Source of the DNA: Zoogloeaceae bacterium
GTDB taxonomy: Bacteria > Pseudomonadota > Gammaproteobacteria > Burkholderiales > Rhodocyclaceae
DNA: 33,486 bases
Assembly: GCA_016791025.1 (NCBI GenBank)
Contig: JAEUNX010000082.1
Span: 1 to 33,486, forward strand
Reading direction: 5' to 3'
Shown: piece by piece, positions 1 to 8,466 of the stretch
Numbering within the stretch: the first letter of the stretch is position 1
Layout of the letters: every line of letters begins with the position of its first letter
Program-made: the position numbers and the translations under genes
Notes under the pieces: generated by a model
What the model was told of the DNA's origin: nothing
The model's database searches: none
What the model saw: the letters and a program-made list of their open reading frames with translations, nothing else

Positions 1-1
1 C

Positions 2-589
2 AACGGCGCCGGGCGAAGCACCACCCTGAAATCGATCCTCGGGCTGGTGGGGCGACGCAGTGGCTCGGTGATGGTCAATGGCAAGGAGGTCATTCGCGAG
101 CCGACCCACCGCATGGCCCGCCACGGCGTCGGCTATGTACCGGAAGAGCGCGCCATCTTCGCTTCCCTAAGCACTGAGGAAAACCTGCTCCTGCCACCCC
201 AGGTGGCCAGCGGCGGGATGAGCCTGGACGAGATCTACCAGATGTTCCCGAACCTCCTGGAGCGCAGGAGCAGTCCGGGGACCAAGCTCTCGGGCGGCGA
301 GCAGCAGATGCTCGCCATGGCCCGGGTCCTGCGCACCGGGGCCAAGCTCCTGCTCCTGGATGAGATTACCGAGGGCCTCGCCCCGGTCATCGTCAAGAAG
401 CTGGGCGAAGTCATTACAGAACTGAAATCCCGCGGCTTCACCATCGTGCTGGTCGAGCAGAATTTCCGCTTCGCTGCCCCCCTGGCCGATCGCCATTATG
501 TGCTGGAGCACGGCGAAATCATCGCCACCATCAGCCAGGAAGAGCTTCCCAGCAAGATGGATTGGCTCCACCAGACCCTCGGCGTCTAA
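2..589 (+). CDS. livF: LivF-type ABC transporter ATP-binding protein (5' partial)
   Basis: ATPase subunit that powers import of branched-chain amino acids or related small acids by a HAAT-family ABC transporter at the cytoplasmic face. The gene is cut by the left window edge; the first complete codon is at base 2. It opens inside the Walker A loop, which reads NGAGRSTTLKSIL, so the usual lysine is an arginine (codon at 14-16). The signature LSGGEQQMLAMARVL and the Walker B region LLLLDEITEGLAP follow, with Ile where many family members have Pro, then the switch segment LVEQN. The EGLAP segment and short C-terminus fit LivF better than LivG. Genes for binding protein and permeases follow in the same direction, and a LivG partner probably lies just upstream. 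Family assignment is firm; substrate is not known. Confidence 0.93.
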   Translation, partial: NGAGRSTTLKSILGLVGRRSGSVMVNGKEVIREPTHRMARHGVGYVPEERAIFASLSTEENLLLPPQVASGGMSLDEIYQMFPNLLERRSSPGTKLSGGEQQMLAMARVLRTGAKLLLLDEITEGLAPVIVKKLGEVITELKSRGFTIVLVEQNFRFAAPLADRHYVLEHGEIIATISQEELPSKMDWLHQTLGV

Positions 590-625
590 GCCTTCATCAC
601 TACTAGCTTTTACAAGGAGAGAGAC

Positions 626-1840
626 ATGTCCAACAAGAAACTTACCACCCTCGCCTGCACGGCGGCCTTTGCCATGATGTCGGCTGGAGCCCAGGCACAG
701 ATTTCCGGCAATGTAGTCAAAATCGGCGTCCTGACCGATCTGTCGGGGACCTATTCCGACCTTTCGGGCTCCGGCGCAGTGCTGGCCACCCAAATGGCCA
801 TCGACGATTTCATCGCCAAGGAAAAGCCCGGTTTCAAGATTGAGATGGTGAGCGCCGACCACCAGAACAAGGCCGACATCGCCTCCACCAAGGCCCGCGA
901 GTGGTTCGACCGCGAGGGGGTCGACACCGCCACTGAATTGGTCACGACCTCCGTCGCCCTGGCGGTCATGAAGGTCGCCAAGGAAAAGGACAAAATCGCC
1001 TTGATGAGCGGCCCGGCCTCGACGCCCATCACCAATGAGGAGTGCAACGACGTCACGGTGCATTACACCTATGACACCTACGCCCTCGCCAACGGTACCG
1101 CCAAAGCCGTGACCCAGCAGGGCGGCAAGACCTGGTTCTTCCTCACCGCCGATTACGCCTTCGGCCAGTCCCTCGAAGCGCAATCGTCCGCCGTGGTCAC
1201 GGCCAACGGTGGCAAGGTGCTGGGCTCGGTTCGCCATCCCTTCCCCGGTTCCGACTTCTCGTCCTTCCTGCTGAAGGCCCAGGCTTCTGGTGCCCAGGTC
1301 ATCGGCCTGGCGAACGCCGGCGCCGACACCGCCAACTCGATCAAACAAGCTGCCGAATTCGGTATCACGCCCAAGCAGTCGCTGGCCGGCCTGCTGATGT
1401 TCATCACCGACGTCCATTCCCTCGGCCTCAAGCCCACCCAAGGCATGTACCTCACAACGGGTTTTTATTGGGACCGCAATGAGGAAACCCGCGCTTGGTC
1501 CAAGCGTTTCTTCGCCAAGCAGAAGAAGATGCCCACCATGGTTCAGGCGGGTCAGTACTCGTCGGTCTATCACTACCTGCTGGCGGTCAAGGCGGCCGGT
1601 ACCGATGACACCAAGAAGGTTATGGCCATGATGAAGAAGACGCCGATTAATGACTTCTTCGCCAAGAATGGCCGGATCCGTGAGGATGGGCGGATGATCC
1701 ATGACATGTATCTGGTCCAGGTCAAGAAGCCCTCCGAATCCCAGTATCCGTGGGATTACTACACCGTCAAGGCGACGATTCCGGCTGACGAGGCGTTCCA
1801 GCCTCTCTCCCAGTCGAAGTGCCCCCTCGTCAAGAAGTAA
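626..1840 (+). CDS. HAAT-family ABC transporter periplasmic substrate-binding protein
   Basis: Periplasmic binding protein (404 aa) that captures the ligand for the LivFHM-type importer encoded around it. An N-terminal signal peptide of about 25 residues ends in AGAQAQ. The mature part begins with VVKIGVLTDLSG, typical of the type I periplasmic binding fold (Peripla_BP_6). The start is supported by an AAGGAGAG Shine-Dalgarno about 6 bases upstream of ATG. The gene lies 36 bases after livF. Segments such as TWFFLTADYAFGQ recall a subgroup often found near aromatic-acid pathways, so the ligand may be an aromatic or other carboxylic acid rather than leucine. That is inference from memory, so I give no liv symbol. 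A strong hairpin follows the stop codon. Confidence 0.93.
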   Translation: MSNKKLTTLACTAAFAMMSAGAQAQISGNVVKIGVLTDLSGTYSDLSGSGAVLATQMAIDDFIAKEKPGFKIEMVSADHQNKADIASTKAREWFDREGVDTATELVTTSVALAVMKVAKEKDKIALMSGPASTPITNEECNDVTVHYTYDTYALANGTAKAVTQQGGKTWFFLTADYAFGQSLEAQSSAVVTANGGKVLGSVRHPFPGSDFSSFLLKAQASGAQVIGLANAGADTANSIKQAAEFGITPKQSLAGLLMFITDVHSLGLKPTQGMYLTTGFYWDRNEETRAWSKRFFAKQKKMPTMVQAGQYSSVYHYLLAVKAAGTDDTKKVMAMMKKTPINDFFAKNGRIREDGRMIHDMYLVQVKKPSESQYPWDYYTVKATIPADEAFQPLSQSKCPLVKK

Positions 1841-1856
1841 GCCAGCCTAGCGAATT

Positions 1857-1883
1857 GCCCGGAACGCCCCTGGCGTTCCGGGC
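1857..1883 (+). terminator. Perfect 12-bp hairpin between binding-protein gene and livH
   Basis: GCCCGGAACGCC (1857-1868), a three-base loop CCT, and the exact complement GGCGTTCCGGGC (1872-1883) form a very stable RNA hairpin. No T-run follows. It therefore fits a partial terminator or an mRNA 3'-end stabiliser that would keep the binding protein in excess over the permeases, rather than a full stop. The livH Shine-Dalgarno (GGAG) starts within a few bases of the stem. The hairpin itself is seen directly; its role is inferred. Confidence 0.6.
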
Positions 1884-1895
1884 CTGGAGTCCTCC

Positions 1896-2780
1896 ATGTC
1901 GGAAATCTTTGGCATTCCCACCGCCCTCCTCGGCAGCCAGTTGCTGGTGGGGCTGATCAATGGCTCGTTCTATGCGATTCTCAGCCTGGGCCTGGCCATC
2001 ATCTTCGGGCTCCTCAACATCATCAATTTCGCCCATGGCGCCCAGTACATGATGGGGGCTTTCGTGGCGTGGATCGGCCTGACCAAGTTCGGCATCAATT
2101 ACTGGGTTTCGCTCCTCCTGGCTCCCATTTTGGTCGGCGCTGTCGGAGTGGTACTCGAACGAACGCTATTGAGCCGCCTATACAAGCTCGATCATCTGTA
2201 TGGGCTCCTTCTCACCTTCGGCCTTGCCCTGATCATAGAAGGCGTCTTCCGTGACCAATACGGCATCTCGGGATTGTCCTACGACGTTCCCGACGCGCTC
2301 GCCGGCGGAGTTAACCTCGGTTTCATGTTCATGCCCATCTATCGGGGATGGGTGGTCGTCGCGGCCCTGGCGGTGTGCTTTGGCACCTGGTTCATGATCG
2401 AGCGCACCAAACTGGGCGCCTATCTCCGGGCGGGTACGGAGAACCCCCAGATCGTCCAGGCACTGGGCATCAATGTGCCGCTCCTCATCACGTTCACCTA
2501 TGGCTATGGCGTTGCCCTGGCGGCCTTCGCGGGGGTGCTGGCGGCGCCGGTGTTCCAGGTCAATCCCCTCATGGGCTCCAACCTGATCATTGTGGTGTTC
2601 GCGGTGGTGGTGATCGGGGGCATGGGGTCCATCCTGGGGTCCATCGTCACCGGCATCGGGCTTGGGCTGATCGAGGGCCTGACCAAGGTGTTCTACCCCG
2701 AGGGCTCCTCGGTCGTCGTTTTCGTCATCATGGTCATCGTCCTGCTGGTTCGTCCAGCCGGGCTCTTTGGAAAGGCGTGA
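1896..2780 (+). CDS. livH: Branched-chain amino acid-type ABC transporter permease LivH
   Basis: Integral membrane permease (294 aa), one half of the transport channel of a HAAT-type ABC importer. It has about eight hydrophobic segments. The N-terminal QLLVGLINGSFYAILSLGLA and the FGLLNIINFAHG segment are characteristic of LivH, and the C-terminal GGMGSILGSIVTG region contains the cytoplasmic loop that contacts the ATPases. The start ATG has GGAG about eight bases upstream. It sits between the binding protein and livM, which starts 10 bases after its stop codon. Length is normal for the family. It is clearly a LivH homologue; the substrate is unproven. Confidence 0.95.
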   Translation: MSEIFGIPTALLGSQLLVGLINGSFYAILSLGLAIIFGLLNIINFAHGAQYMMGAFVAWIGLTKFGINYWVSLLLAPILVGAVGVVLERTLLSRLYKLDHLYGLLLTFGLALIIEGVFRDQYGISGLSYDVPDALAGGVNLGFMFMPIYRGWVVVAALAVCFGTWFMIERTKLGAYLRAGTENPQIVQALGINVPLLITFTYGYGVALAAFAGVLAAPVFQVNPLMGSNLIIVVFAVVVIGGMGSILGSIVTGIGLGLIEGLTKVFYPEGSSVVVFVIMVIVLLVRPAGLFGKA

Positions 2781-2790
2781 GGAGCGTTCC

Positions 2791-3747
2791 ATGAGCAACA
2801 ACAAGGATTCCATGCTCTTCAACATCACGCCGTTCCTCTTCGGCGGATTGTTCCTCCTCGGCCTGGTCGCGCCTTTCATGGCCTACCCGGTGCTGGTGAT
2901 GAAGATTCTTTGCTTCGGACTCTTCGCCTGCGCGTTCAATTTGCTCTTGGGCTTTGCCGGCCTCCTCTCCTTTGGCCATGCCGCTTTCCTAGGCACTGCC
3001 GGCTACATCTGCGGCATCATGGTCCGTGACGTGGGCGTGACGCCGGAGGTGGGGATTCTGGCCGGTACGCTCGCCGCTGGCGCCCTGGGCTGGGTGTTTG
3101 GCGTCCTTGCCATCCGCCGTACCGGGATCTATTTCGCAATGATCACCCTCGCGCTTTCCCAGATGGTTTATTTCCTCGTCCTACAGTGGAAGGTCACGGG
3201 CGGCGAGGACGGCCTTCAGGGCGTCCCCCGAGGACACCTCTTCGGAATCGTGGATCTATCGAACACCCTTTCCATGTACTACCTGGTCTTCGCCGTATTT
3301 TGTCTGGGCTTTTTCATTATCCACCGCACCGTGAACTCGCCCTTTGGCCAGATTCTGAAAGCGATCCGCGAGAATGAACCCCGGGCCATTTCGTTGGGTT
3401 ACGACGTGGCCAAATTCAAGCTGATGGCCTTTGTCATTTCGGCATCTCTCGCCGGCATGGCAGGGGCCACCAAAACGTTGGTGTTCCAGCTCGCGTCGCT
3501 CACCGACGTCCATTGGCACATGTCGGGCGAAGTGGTCCTCATGACCCTCCTGGGCGGCTTGGGTACCATCCTCGGGCCCCTAGTGGGTGCCGGCACGATC
3601 GTCGCCCTGCAATCGGAACTGGCGGATACCGTTGGCTCCTGGGTGACGGTCATCATGGGCGTCATCTTTGTTCTCTGCGTGCTCCTATTCCGCCGGGGCA
3701 TCGTTGGCGAAATCCAGGCACTGGTGAAGCGCGCCGGGATCCACTGA
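2791..3747 (+). CDS. livM: Branched-chain amino acid-type ABC transporter permease LivM
   Basis: Second permease (318 aa) of the HAAT-type importer. It shows the LivM-type motifs LLLGFAGLLSFGHAAFLG near residues 50-67 and GGLGTILGPLVGAG near the C-terminus, with roughly eight to nine transmembrane helices. I chose the ATG at 2791 because GAGGAG lies just before it. A TTG at 2767 would extend the protein by eight charged residues and overlap livH. This is the last gene of the transporter operon. The next gene begins 100 bases later, after a GC-rich hairpin. Confidence 0.94.
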   Translation: MSNNKDSMLFNITPFLFGGLFLLGLVAPFMAYPVLVMKILCFGLFACAFNLLLGFAGLLSFGHAAFLGTAGYICGIMVRDVGVTPEVGILAGTLAAGALGWVFGVLAIRRTGIYFAMITLALSQMVYFLVLQWKVTGGEDGLQGVPRGHLFGIVDLSNTLSMYYLVFAVFCLGFFIIHRTVNSPFGQILKAIRENEPRAISLGYDVAKFKLMAFVISASLAGMAGATKTLVFQLASLTDVHWHMSGEVVLMTLLGGLGTILGPLVGAGTIVALQSELADTVGSWVTVIMGVIFVLCVLLFRRGIVGEIQALVKRAGIH

Positions 3748-3763
3748 CCGCACCCCTTCGGCT

Positions 3764-3794
3764 CCGCCGCCCCCGGGTCAGACCGGGGCGGCGG
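3764..3794 (+). terminator. GC-rich hairpin after livM
   Basis: CCGCCGCCCC (3764-3773) and GGGGCGGCGG (3785-3794) are exact complements separated by 11 bases, 17 bases after the livM stop codon. There is no T-run, so an intrinsic terminator is only possible, not shown. It does mark the boundary between the transporter operon and the yceH-lgt group. Confidence 0.4.
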
Positions 3795-3846
3795 CGCCAT
3801 CCTCCCTGCGTTATCATGCGGTCCCGACCCTTACGCCGCCCTGCCC

Positions 3847-4515
3847 ATGAGCGATAGCGCCCCCCAAGAAGACGCGACTTCGTCCCCATTTGCCCTGACC
3901 ACCGAGGAAGTTCGCGTTCTCGGAGTGTTGATCGAAAAAGCCTTCCTCACACCGGACGTCTATCCCCTGTCCGTCAATGGTCTCGTCACAGGTTGCAATC
4001 AACTGACCGGACGGGAACCGGTTCTGCAATTGACGGAATCCCAGGTTCAGGACGCCCTTGACAGCCTGATTGCCCAGCGCTGGGCAACGCGCCGGGACCA
4101 AGCAGGCGCCCGGGTCGCAAAATACGAGCACTTGGTCCGGATGCGCCACTCCCTGCCCCAGCCGGAGCAGGCGGTTTTGGCCATTTTGCTGCTCCGGGGC
4201 CCACAGACCGCGGGCGAGATTCGCCAACGCATCGAGCGCCTGCACGCCTTTGCCGACACCGCGGCGGTGGAGTCGGTTCTCGAGCACCTGGCCGACAAGT
4301 TTCCATCCCTGGCGCGCCAGTTGCCCAGGGCCCCTGGCACCAAAGAACCGCGTTGGGCCCATCTGCTCGCAGGGGAACCTGATCTGGATTCCCTCGGTGA
4401 AACCGATGCGCGCATGGCGGCCAGCGGTGGCCTGGCCTCCCGGGTCGCCGCGCTGGAAGCCGAGGTGCAAGCCTTGCGGGAAGAACTGACTGCCTTCAGG
4501 AAGCAGTTCGACTAG
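3847..4515 (+). CDS. yceH: YceH family protein (DUF480 / UPF0502)
   Basis: Cytoplasmic protein (222 aa) of the YceH/UPF0502 family, whose biochemical role is not established; the family fold is tandem winged-helix domains. The hallmark N-terminal block is [26 protein letters not shown] followed by [12 protein letters not shown], here from about residue 18. A second helical domain carries [24 protein letters not shown]. The C-terminus ([20 protein letters not shown]) is a short coiled coil, also typical. The gene ends four bases before the lgt start, so the two are probably co-transcribed. Length matches the family. No clear Shine-Dalgarno is visible before the ATG. Confidence 0.9.
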   Translation: MSDSAPQEDATSSPFALTTEEVRVLGVLIEKAFLTPDVYPLSVNGLVTGCNQLTGREPVLQLTESQVQDALDSLIAQRWATRRDQAGARVAKYEHLVRMRHSLPQPEQAVLAILLLRGPQTAGEIRQRIERLHAFADTAAVESVLEHLADKFPSLARQLPRAPGTKEPRWAHLLAGEPDLDSLGETDARMAASGGLASRVAALEAEVQALREELTAFRKQFD

Positions 4516-4519
4516 TCCG

Positions 4520-5308
4520 ATGCTGATCCATCCCCAGTTCGACCCCATCGCCTTTTCCCTCGGGCCGCTCTCGGTCCATTGGTACGGGTTGATGTATCTC
4601 GCGGCATTCGCGTTATTCGTCTTGCTGGGCCGCCGCCATGCCCAAAGGCGGCCTGATATGGGCTGGAACGCCCAGCAGATCGACGACCTCCTCTTTTACG
4701 GCGTCCTCGGCGTCATCATCGGTGGCCGCCTTGGCGAAGTCCTGTTCTATGCCCCCGGCTATTATTTGTCCCACCCCCTCGAAATCCCCGCTGTCTGGAA
4801 GGGCGGAATGAGTTTCCATGGCGGGTTCCTTGGCGTCCTGGTTGCGATGGCCGTGTATGGACGCAAGTCGGGTCGCGGCTTTTGGGCGGTCACCGATTTC
4901 ATTGCACCTCTGGTCCCGATCGGGCTCGCCTGCGGACGAATCGGCAATTTCATCAATGGCGAGCTGTGGGGGCGTCCGGCCGATCCTTCCCTGCCCTGGG
5001 CCATGGTCTTCCCCTTCGTCGACGACGTGCCCCGCCATCCGTCCCAGATCTATCAGGCCCTGGGCGAGGGCCTCCTCCTCTTCATCGTACTGTGGTGGTT
5101 TGCCCGGCGGCCCCGGCCGACCGGCGCGGTATCCGCGGCCTTCTTGGTGGGGTACGGCTTGCTCCGCTTTTCCGCCGAATTCTTTCGTCATCCGGACCCG
5201 GGCATCTTCAGTGGTCTTGGGTTCGACTTGTCCACCGCGCAATGGCTATGTGTGCCGATGGTTCTCGTTGGCGTTGCCCTGCTGCTGCGTCAGCACAAGG
5301 AGCCTTGA
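4520..5308 (+). CDS. lgt: Phosphatidylglycerol:prolipoprotein diacylglyceryl transferase Lgt
   Basis: Inner-membrane enzyme (262 aa) that transfers diacylglycerol from phosphatidylglycerol to the lipobox cysteine of prolipoproteins, the first step of lipoprotein maturation. The N-terminal segment with [11 protein letters not shown], the conserved MSFHGGFLG (His100), and the Lgt signature [15 protein letters not shown] (residues 139-153, with Arg140 and Asn146) followed by [12 protein letters not shown] are all present. About seven transmembrane helices are visible. It follows yceH by four bases, and its stop codon shares one base (TGATG) with the start of the malonyl-CoA decarboxylase gene. 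Confidence 0.97.
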   Translation: MLIHPQFDPIAFSLGPLSVHWYGLMYLAAFALFVLLGRRHAQRRPDMGWNAQQIDDLLFYGVLGVIIGGRLGEVLFYAPGYYLSHPLEIPAVWKGGMSFHGGFLGVLVAMAVYGRKSGRGFWAVTDFIAPLVPIGLACGRIGNFINGELWGRPADPSLPWAMVFPFVDDVPRHPSQIYQALGEGLLLFIVLWWFARRPRPTGAVSAAFLVGYGLLRFSAEFFRHPDPGIFSGLGFDLSTAQWLCVPMVLVGVALLLRQHKEP

Positions 5309-6681
5309 TGGACGAACTTCTGCGGCGGGGCCTGGCACGCTTCAAAGGCCTCGTGGCCGGTCGCAGCCGACCCCGGTCGCTGGCCGAGAAGGATCTGCCG
5401 GCCCTCCAGCGCCAGTTGCAGGAGTGCGTCGACGGCCTGGGCGGCGAAGTGTCCGCACGCCAGCGGGCGGCCCGCCTGGCGGCCACCTACCTGAGTCTCG
5501 ACGACAGCGGCCGCCGGACCATGTTGCGCCTGATCGCGACGGCGTTCGGCCCCGATGCAGAGAAAGTTGCCAGTACTCATGCGGCCTGGCAACAGGCCCT
5601 CGGCACGAACGCCGCTTGGGATGCGGAAGCCCGCCTGCGTGATGCTCTGGGATCCCGGCGCACCCGGATCCTCACCCATTTCAGTTCCATGCCCGACGGC
5701 GTTAAGTTCCTGGTGGACCTGCGGGCCGACCTGATTCGATACGCCCGTAGTGACCCGGCCCTGGCCGCCCTGGATCGCGAACTGGAGGCCCAACTGGTAA
5801 GCTGGTTCGATGTGGGATTTCTCGAACTCGTTCGCATCACGTGGCAATCCCCCGCCGCCCTCCTGGAAAAACTCATCCGGTACGAAGCCGTTCATGCCAT
5901 CGGCTCCTGGGAGGACCTCAAGAATCGGCTGGATTCAGACCGGCGCTGCTACGCATTCTTCCACCCTCGCATGCCCCTCGAGCCGCTGATCTTCGTTGAG
6001 GTGGCTCTGGTCGATGAGATCGCCGCCAATGTGCAGGCCCTCCTCGATCCCGATGCACCGGTCTTTGATGCCGAACACGCAAATACGGCCATTTTCTATT
6101 CGATCAACAACACCCAGACCGGGCTGCGCGGGGTGTCCTTCGGCAATTTTCTCCTCAAGCGCGTGGTGGAGGATCTGAAGCGGGATTATCCCCGCCTGAA
6201 GACCTTCTCCACGCTCTCACCGATTCCCGGCCTCACGGCCTGGGCAGGCGAGCATTCGGACTTGGTTGAGGAGTCCATTGGAGAATCCGACTGGCGGCGG
6301 CTCAAGGCGGCCGGCGTCCCCGCAACGGATGGGAAGGGACTCCTCGCCTGGCTGTCCTCGGACCGCGAATGGGCCGCCCGCCCGGCCACGGCCCGGGCAC
6401 TGCGCGACCCTCTCCAACGCGTCGCAGCGCGCTACCTTGTGGAAGGCCGTCGCGGCGATCGACCGGCCGACCCAGTGGCGCGGTTCCATCTTGGCAACGG
6501 CGCCCGGATCGAGCGGCTGAATTGGTTGGGGGACACCGCGGACAAGGGCCTTGCCCAATCGTGGGGCATGATGGTGAATTACCTCTACGACCCCGATCGC
6601 ATCGAGGCGAACGTCGAAGCCTTCATGGCCGCCAAGCCGCCCGACGCAAGCGCCAGCCTGCGCCGCATGGCACGCCATTGA
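5308..6681 (+). CDS. Malonyl-CoA decarboxylase
   Basis: Enzyme (457 aa) that converts malonyl-CoA to acetyl-CoA and CO2. It has an N-terminal helical region and a C-terminal GNAT-like catalytic domain. The catalytic block TFSTLSPIPGLTAW places the family's catalytic serine at Ser304, and FHLGNGARIERLNWLGD places the catalytic histidine at His394. Also present are FFHPRMPLEPLIFVEVAL and YSINNTQTGLRGVSFGN. The ATG overlaps the lgt stop codon (TGATG), and AAGGAG lies about 9 bases upstream inside the lgt end. Bacterial homologues occur in malonate use and fatty-acid balance. No malonyl-CoA synthetase or malonate transporter gene is adjacent, so the pathway here is not defined by context. Confidence 0.95.
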   Translation: MDELLRRGLARFKGLVAGRSRPRSLAEKDLPALQRQLQECVDGLGGEVSARQRAARLAATYLSLDDSGRRTMLRLIATAFGPDAEKVASTHAAWQQALGTNAAWDAEARLRDALGSRRTRILTHFSSMPDGVKFLVDLRADLIRYARSDPALAALDRELEAQLVSWFDVGFLELVRITWQSPAALLEKLIRYEAVHAIGSWEDLKNRLDSDRRCYAFFHPRMPLEPLIFVEVALVDEIAANVQALLDPDAPVFDAEHANTAIFYSINNTQTGLRGVSFGNFLLKRVVEDLKRDYPRLKTFSTLSPIPGLTAWAGEHSDLVEESIGESDWRRLKAAGVPATDGKGLLAWLSSDREWAARPATARALRDPLQRVAARYLVEGRRGDRPADPVARFHLGNGARIERLNWLGDTADKGLAQSWGMMVNYLYDPDRIEANVEAFMAAKPPDASASLRRMARH

Positions 6682-6708
6682 GCGCCCAGCAGCCGACCAC
6701 CGCCCGCT

Positions 6709-7409
6709 TCAGATCACTCGGAGTCGCAATTCCCCCACCCCCTCGACGCGGCCAATCAGCCGATCCCCTCGTTCGACCGGTCCCACCCCCTCCGGCGTGC
6801 CGGTAAAAACAAGGTCGCCAGCCCTCAGCTCAAAGTACCGGGAGAGTTCCGCCAGGATGCCGCCCACGGGCCAGAGCATGTCGGCCAGGTCGCCGGTTTG
6901 GCGGAGGGTGCCGTTGATGGTGAGGTCGATGCTCCCCGAGCGCCGGCTTCCCGTCTGGCTCAGGGGAACGATCGGCGTGATGGGTGCGGAAAGGTCGAAG
7001 GCCTTGGCGATGTCCCAGGGGCGGCCGGCGGCCTTGGCCACCGCCTGGAGGTCCCGCCGGGTCATGTCCAGCCCCACGGCGTAGCCCCAGACGCAGGACG
7101 CCGCCACGTCCGGGTCGAGGTCACATCCACCGGCCCCCAGGGCCACGACCATTTCGATCTCATGGTCAACCCGCTGCGTCCCCCGCGGGTAGGGCCAGGC
7201 CCCTTCCTCGCCCAGGGGCACTGGCATCACGGCATCCGCCGGCTTCGTAAAAAAAATGGGGGCTCCTTCGTCGGATCCTGCCCCATCTCCCGCGCGTGGG
7301 CGGCGTAATTGCGGGCAACACAGAAAATCCGTCGCACCGGGAACCAGCCGCCGCCCACCGCCGGGACACTCGCCCGGGGGGGCGGCGGAATCACAAATTT
7401 GTCGCTCAA
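6709..7409 (-). pseudogene. Fumarylacetoacetate hydrolase (FAH) family gene, frameshifted
   Basis: Encodes a short FAH-family enzyme (about 233 aa if repaired), the group acting on acylpyruvates and oxaloacetate tautomers. The N-terminal third is in one frame ([32 protein letters not shown]) and the rest in another ([48 protein letters not shown]). The frames meet at a run of eight T on the coding strand (7249-7256). One added T restores [10 protein letters not shown], the usual family sequence. The start is probably TTG at 7409, with GAGGAG six bases upstream, giving [11 protein letters not shown]. The metal-binding part is otherwise intact. It could be a recent mutation, a phase-variable or slippage-rescued gene, or a homopolymer sequencing error. 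Confidence 0.85.
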
Positions 7410-7579
7410 GCATCTCTCCTCATCAATGACTCGTGTCGTTAGCAACCACCACGGTGAATGGGGAGGATCGCAGGGTGCGGGGGCCGGACTTCGCTGCCGA
7501 AATGCCTGACACCACGTTCCCGGGGGGACGGCCCATCCCCATCAATTCCGCCACCGCCTCGGGCCATGCCGGTCCAACA

Positions 7580-7984
7580 TCACCAGTCGCCGTAGGGCGT
7601 CCCATCCTTTGCCGTCCCTTCGGCCCCGCTTCGAAGGTCCCACATTCCCTCGCCCTCCCCGGACGGCGGAGCAACGATCCGCCAAGTCTCAGTGCTATCG
7701 GTGATCGGATCCCGGGGCACGGCCCGCAGGTAACGCTTGGTCACCAGGGCTTGAAGGTCTGCAGGCCATTGCCCAGTATCGGCCTTGTATTTGTCGATGG
7801 CATCGCGAACCACCAGAAGACTTTGCCGCAGGCTGTTTTCCCGCGTGCGTTCCAGGTGGTCAAAGTAGCGCGGCGCAGCGATTGAAAGCAGCGTGGCAAT
7901 GATAGCCATCACCACCAATAACTCGATGAGGGTAAATCCGCGCCCTTGGCCCGGGCGTCGCCCCCTGTGACGTGGGTCCGCCAT
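7580..7984 (-). CDS. GspG-like pseudopilin (third pseudopilin of the cluster)
   Basis: Small type IV pilin-like protein (134 aa). It has a 16-residue basic leader ending in Gly, then FTLIELLVVMAIIATLLSIA with Glu at mature position 5, the standard prepilin-peptidase processing signal and assembly helix. The soluble part (DAIDKYKADTGQWPADLQALVTKRYLRAVPRDP) resembles the GspG/PulG family. The start ATG at 7984 lies two bases after the stop codon of the preceding pseudopilin gene. It is the last gene of the secretion block. No prepilin peptidase is encoded here, so processing would need an enzyme made elsewhere. Start choice is fairly firm; exact role (major or minor pseudopilin) is not. Confidence 0.9.
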   Translation of the reverse strand: MADPRHRGRRPGQGRGFTLIELLVVMAIIATLLSIAAPRYFDHLERTRENSLRQSLLVVRDAIDKYKADTGQWPADLQALVTKRYLRAVPRDPITDSTETWRIVAPPSGEGEGMWDLRSGAEGTAKDGTPYGDW

Positions 7985-7986
7985 GC

Positions 7987-8466
7987 TCACCATTCCCGAT
8001 AGGGCACGCCGTTCAAGCCCACCCCAGGCGCCCGGGAATACACGTCGAAGACATCGTCCCCCGACTGGGGCACATCCGGCGGACTCGCGTAGCTGCGCAA
8101 GCCCCAGGTCTTGACGGCGGGCACCTGGAGATCCGCGTCGAAGGGGTCCCGGGGCACCCGTCGGAGGAAGTAGATCATCTTGCCATTGGGATCGGTCACA
8201 TCCGGCACGCCTTGGGCCAGCACTTCGAGGCTCGGCGGATAGCCGTTGGTGCCCTCCGGCCGCTCGATCTTCTTGGCCTCCGCGGCGTCCTTGTACGCGT
8301 CGATGGCCCGCCGAATTTCGCGAAGCGCTGTGCGCAGATCGCTTTCCTTGGTGCGTTGCGCCGCCAACTGCAGCAGGGGCAGCGCACCGGCTGCCAGGAT
8401 CCCGAGGATCGCGACGGTCACCACCAGCTCGATGAGGGTGAAACCCCTCCGCCGTCTCTTGATCAT
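7987..8466 (-). CDS. GspG-like pseudopilin (second pseudopilin of the cluster)
   Basis: Type IV pilin-like protein (159 aa) with an eight-residue basic leader MIKRRRRG, then FTLIELVVTVAILGILAAGA with Glu5 of the mature form. The body has LREIRRAIDAYKDAAEAKKIE and a GspG-like loop with RVPRDPFDADLQVPAVKTW. The ATG overlaps the secretin stop codon as ATGA, so translation is probably coupled. An insertion of acidic/basic residues around 55-75 makes it longer than the next pseudopilin. With the GspG copy at the head of the operon, the block encodes three GspG-like proteins but none recognisable as GspH, I, J or K. Confidence 0.9.
   Translation of the reverse strand: MIKRRRRGFTLIELVVTVAILGILAAGALPLLQLAAQRTKESDLRTALREIRRAIDAYKDAAEAKKIERPEGTNGYPPSLEVLAQGVPDVTDPNGKMIYFLRRVPRDPFDADLQVPAVKTWGLRSYASPPDVPQSGDDVFDVYSRAPGVGLNGVPYREW

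Noticed and set aside
167-1702. 511-codon open frame on the minus strand across livF and the binding-protein gene
   Set aside because: It lies antisense to two clear transporter genes, has a Gly/His/Arg-rich composition typical of a shadow frame in GC-rich DNA, and no recognisable domain.
4882-5307. Upstream extension of the malonyl-CoA decarboxylase frame
   Set aside because: The extension runs through lgt in another frame, is Arg/Pro-rich and unlike the family; the ATG at 5308 gives a normal family length.
4520-5308. A functional link between lgt and the lipoprotein secretin
   Set aside because: Lgt is a housekeeping enzyme for all lipoproteins and is encoded on the other strand with yceH; proximity alone is no evidence.
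7410-7579. Possible small gene between the last pseudopilin and the FAH-family gene
   Set aside because: A short minus-strand frame exists but has no recognisable pattern, no clear Shine-Dalgarno and no support beyond being open.
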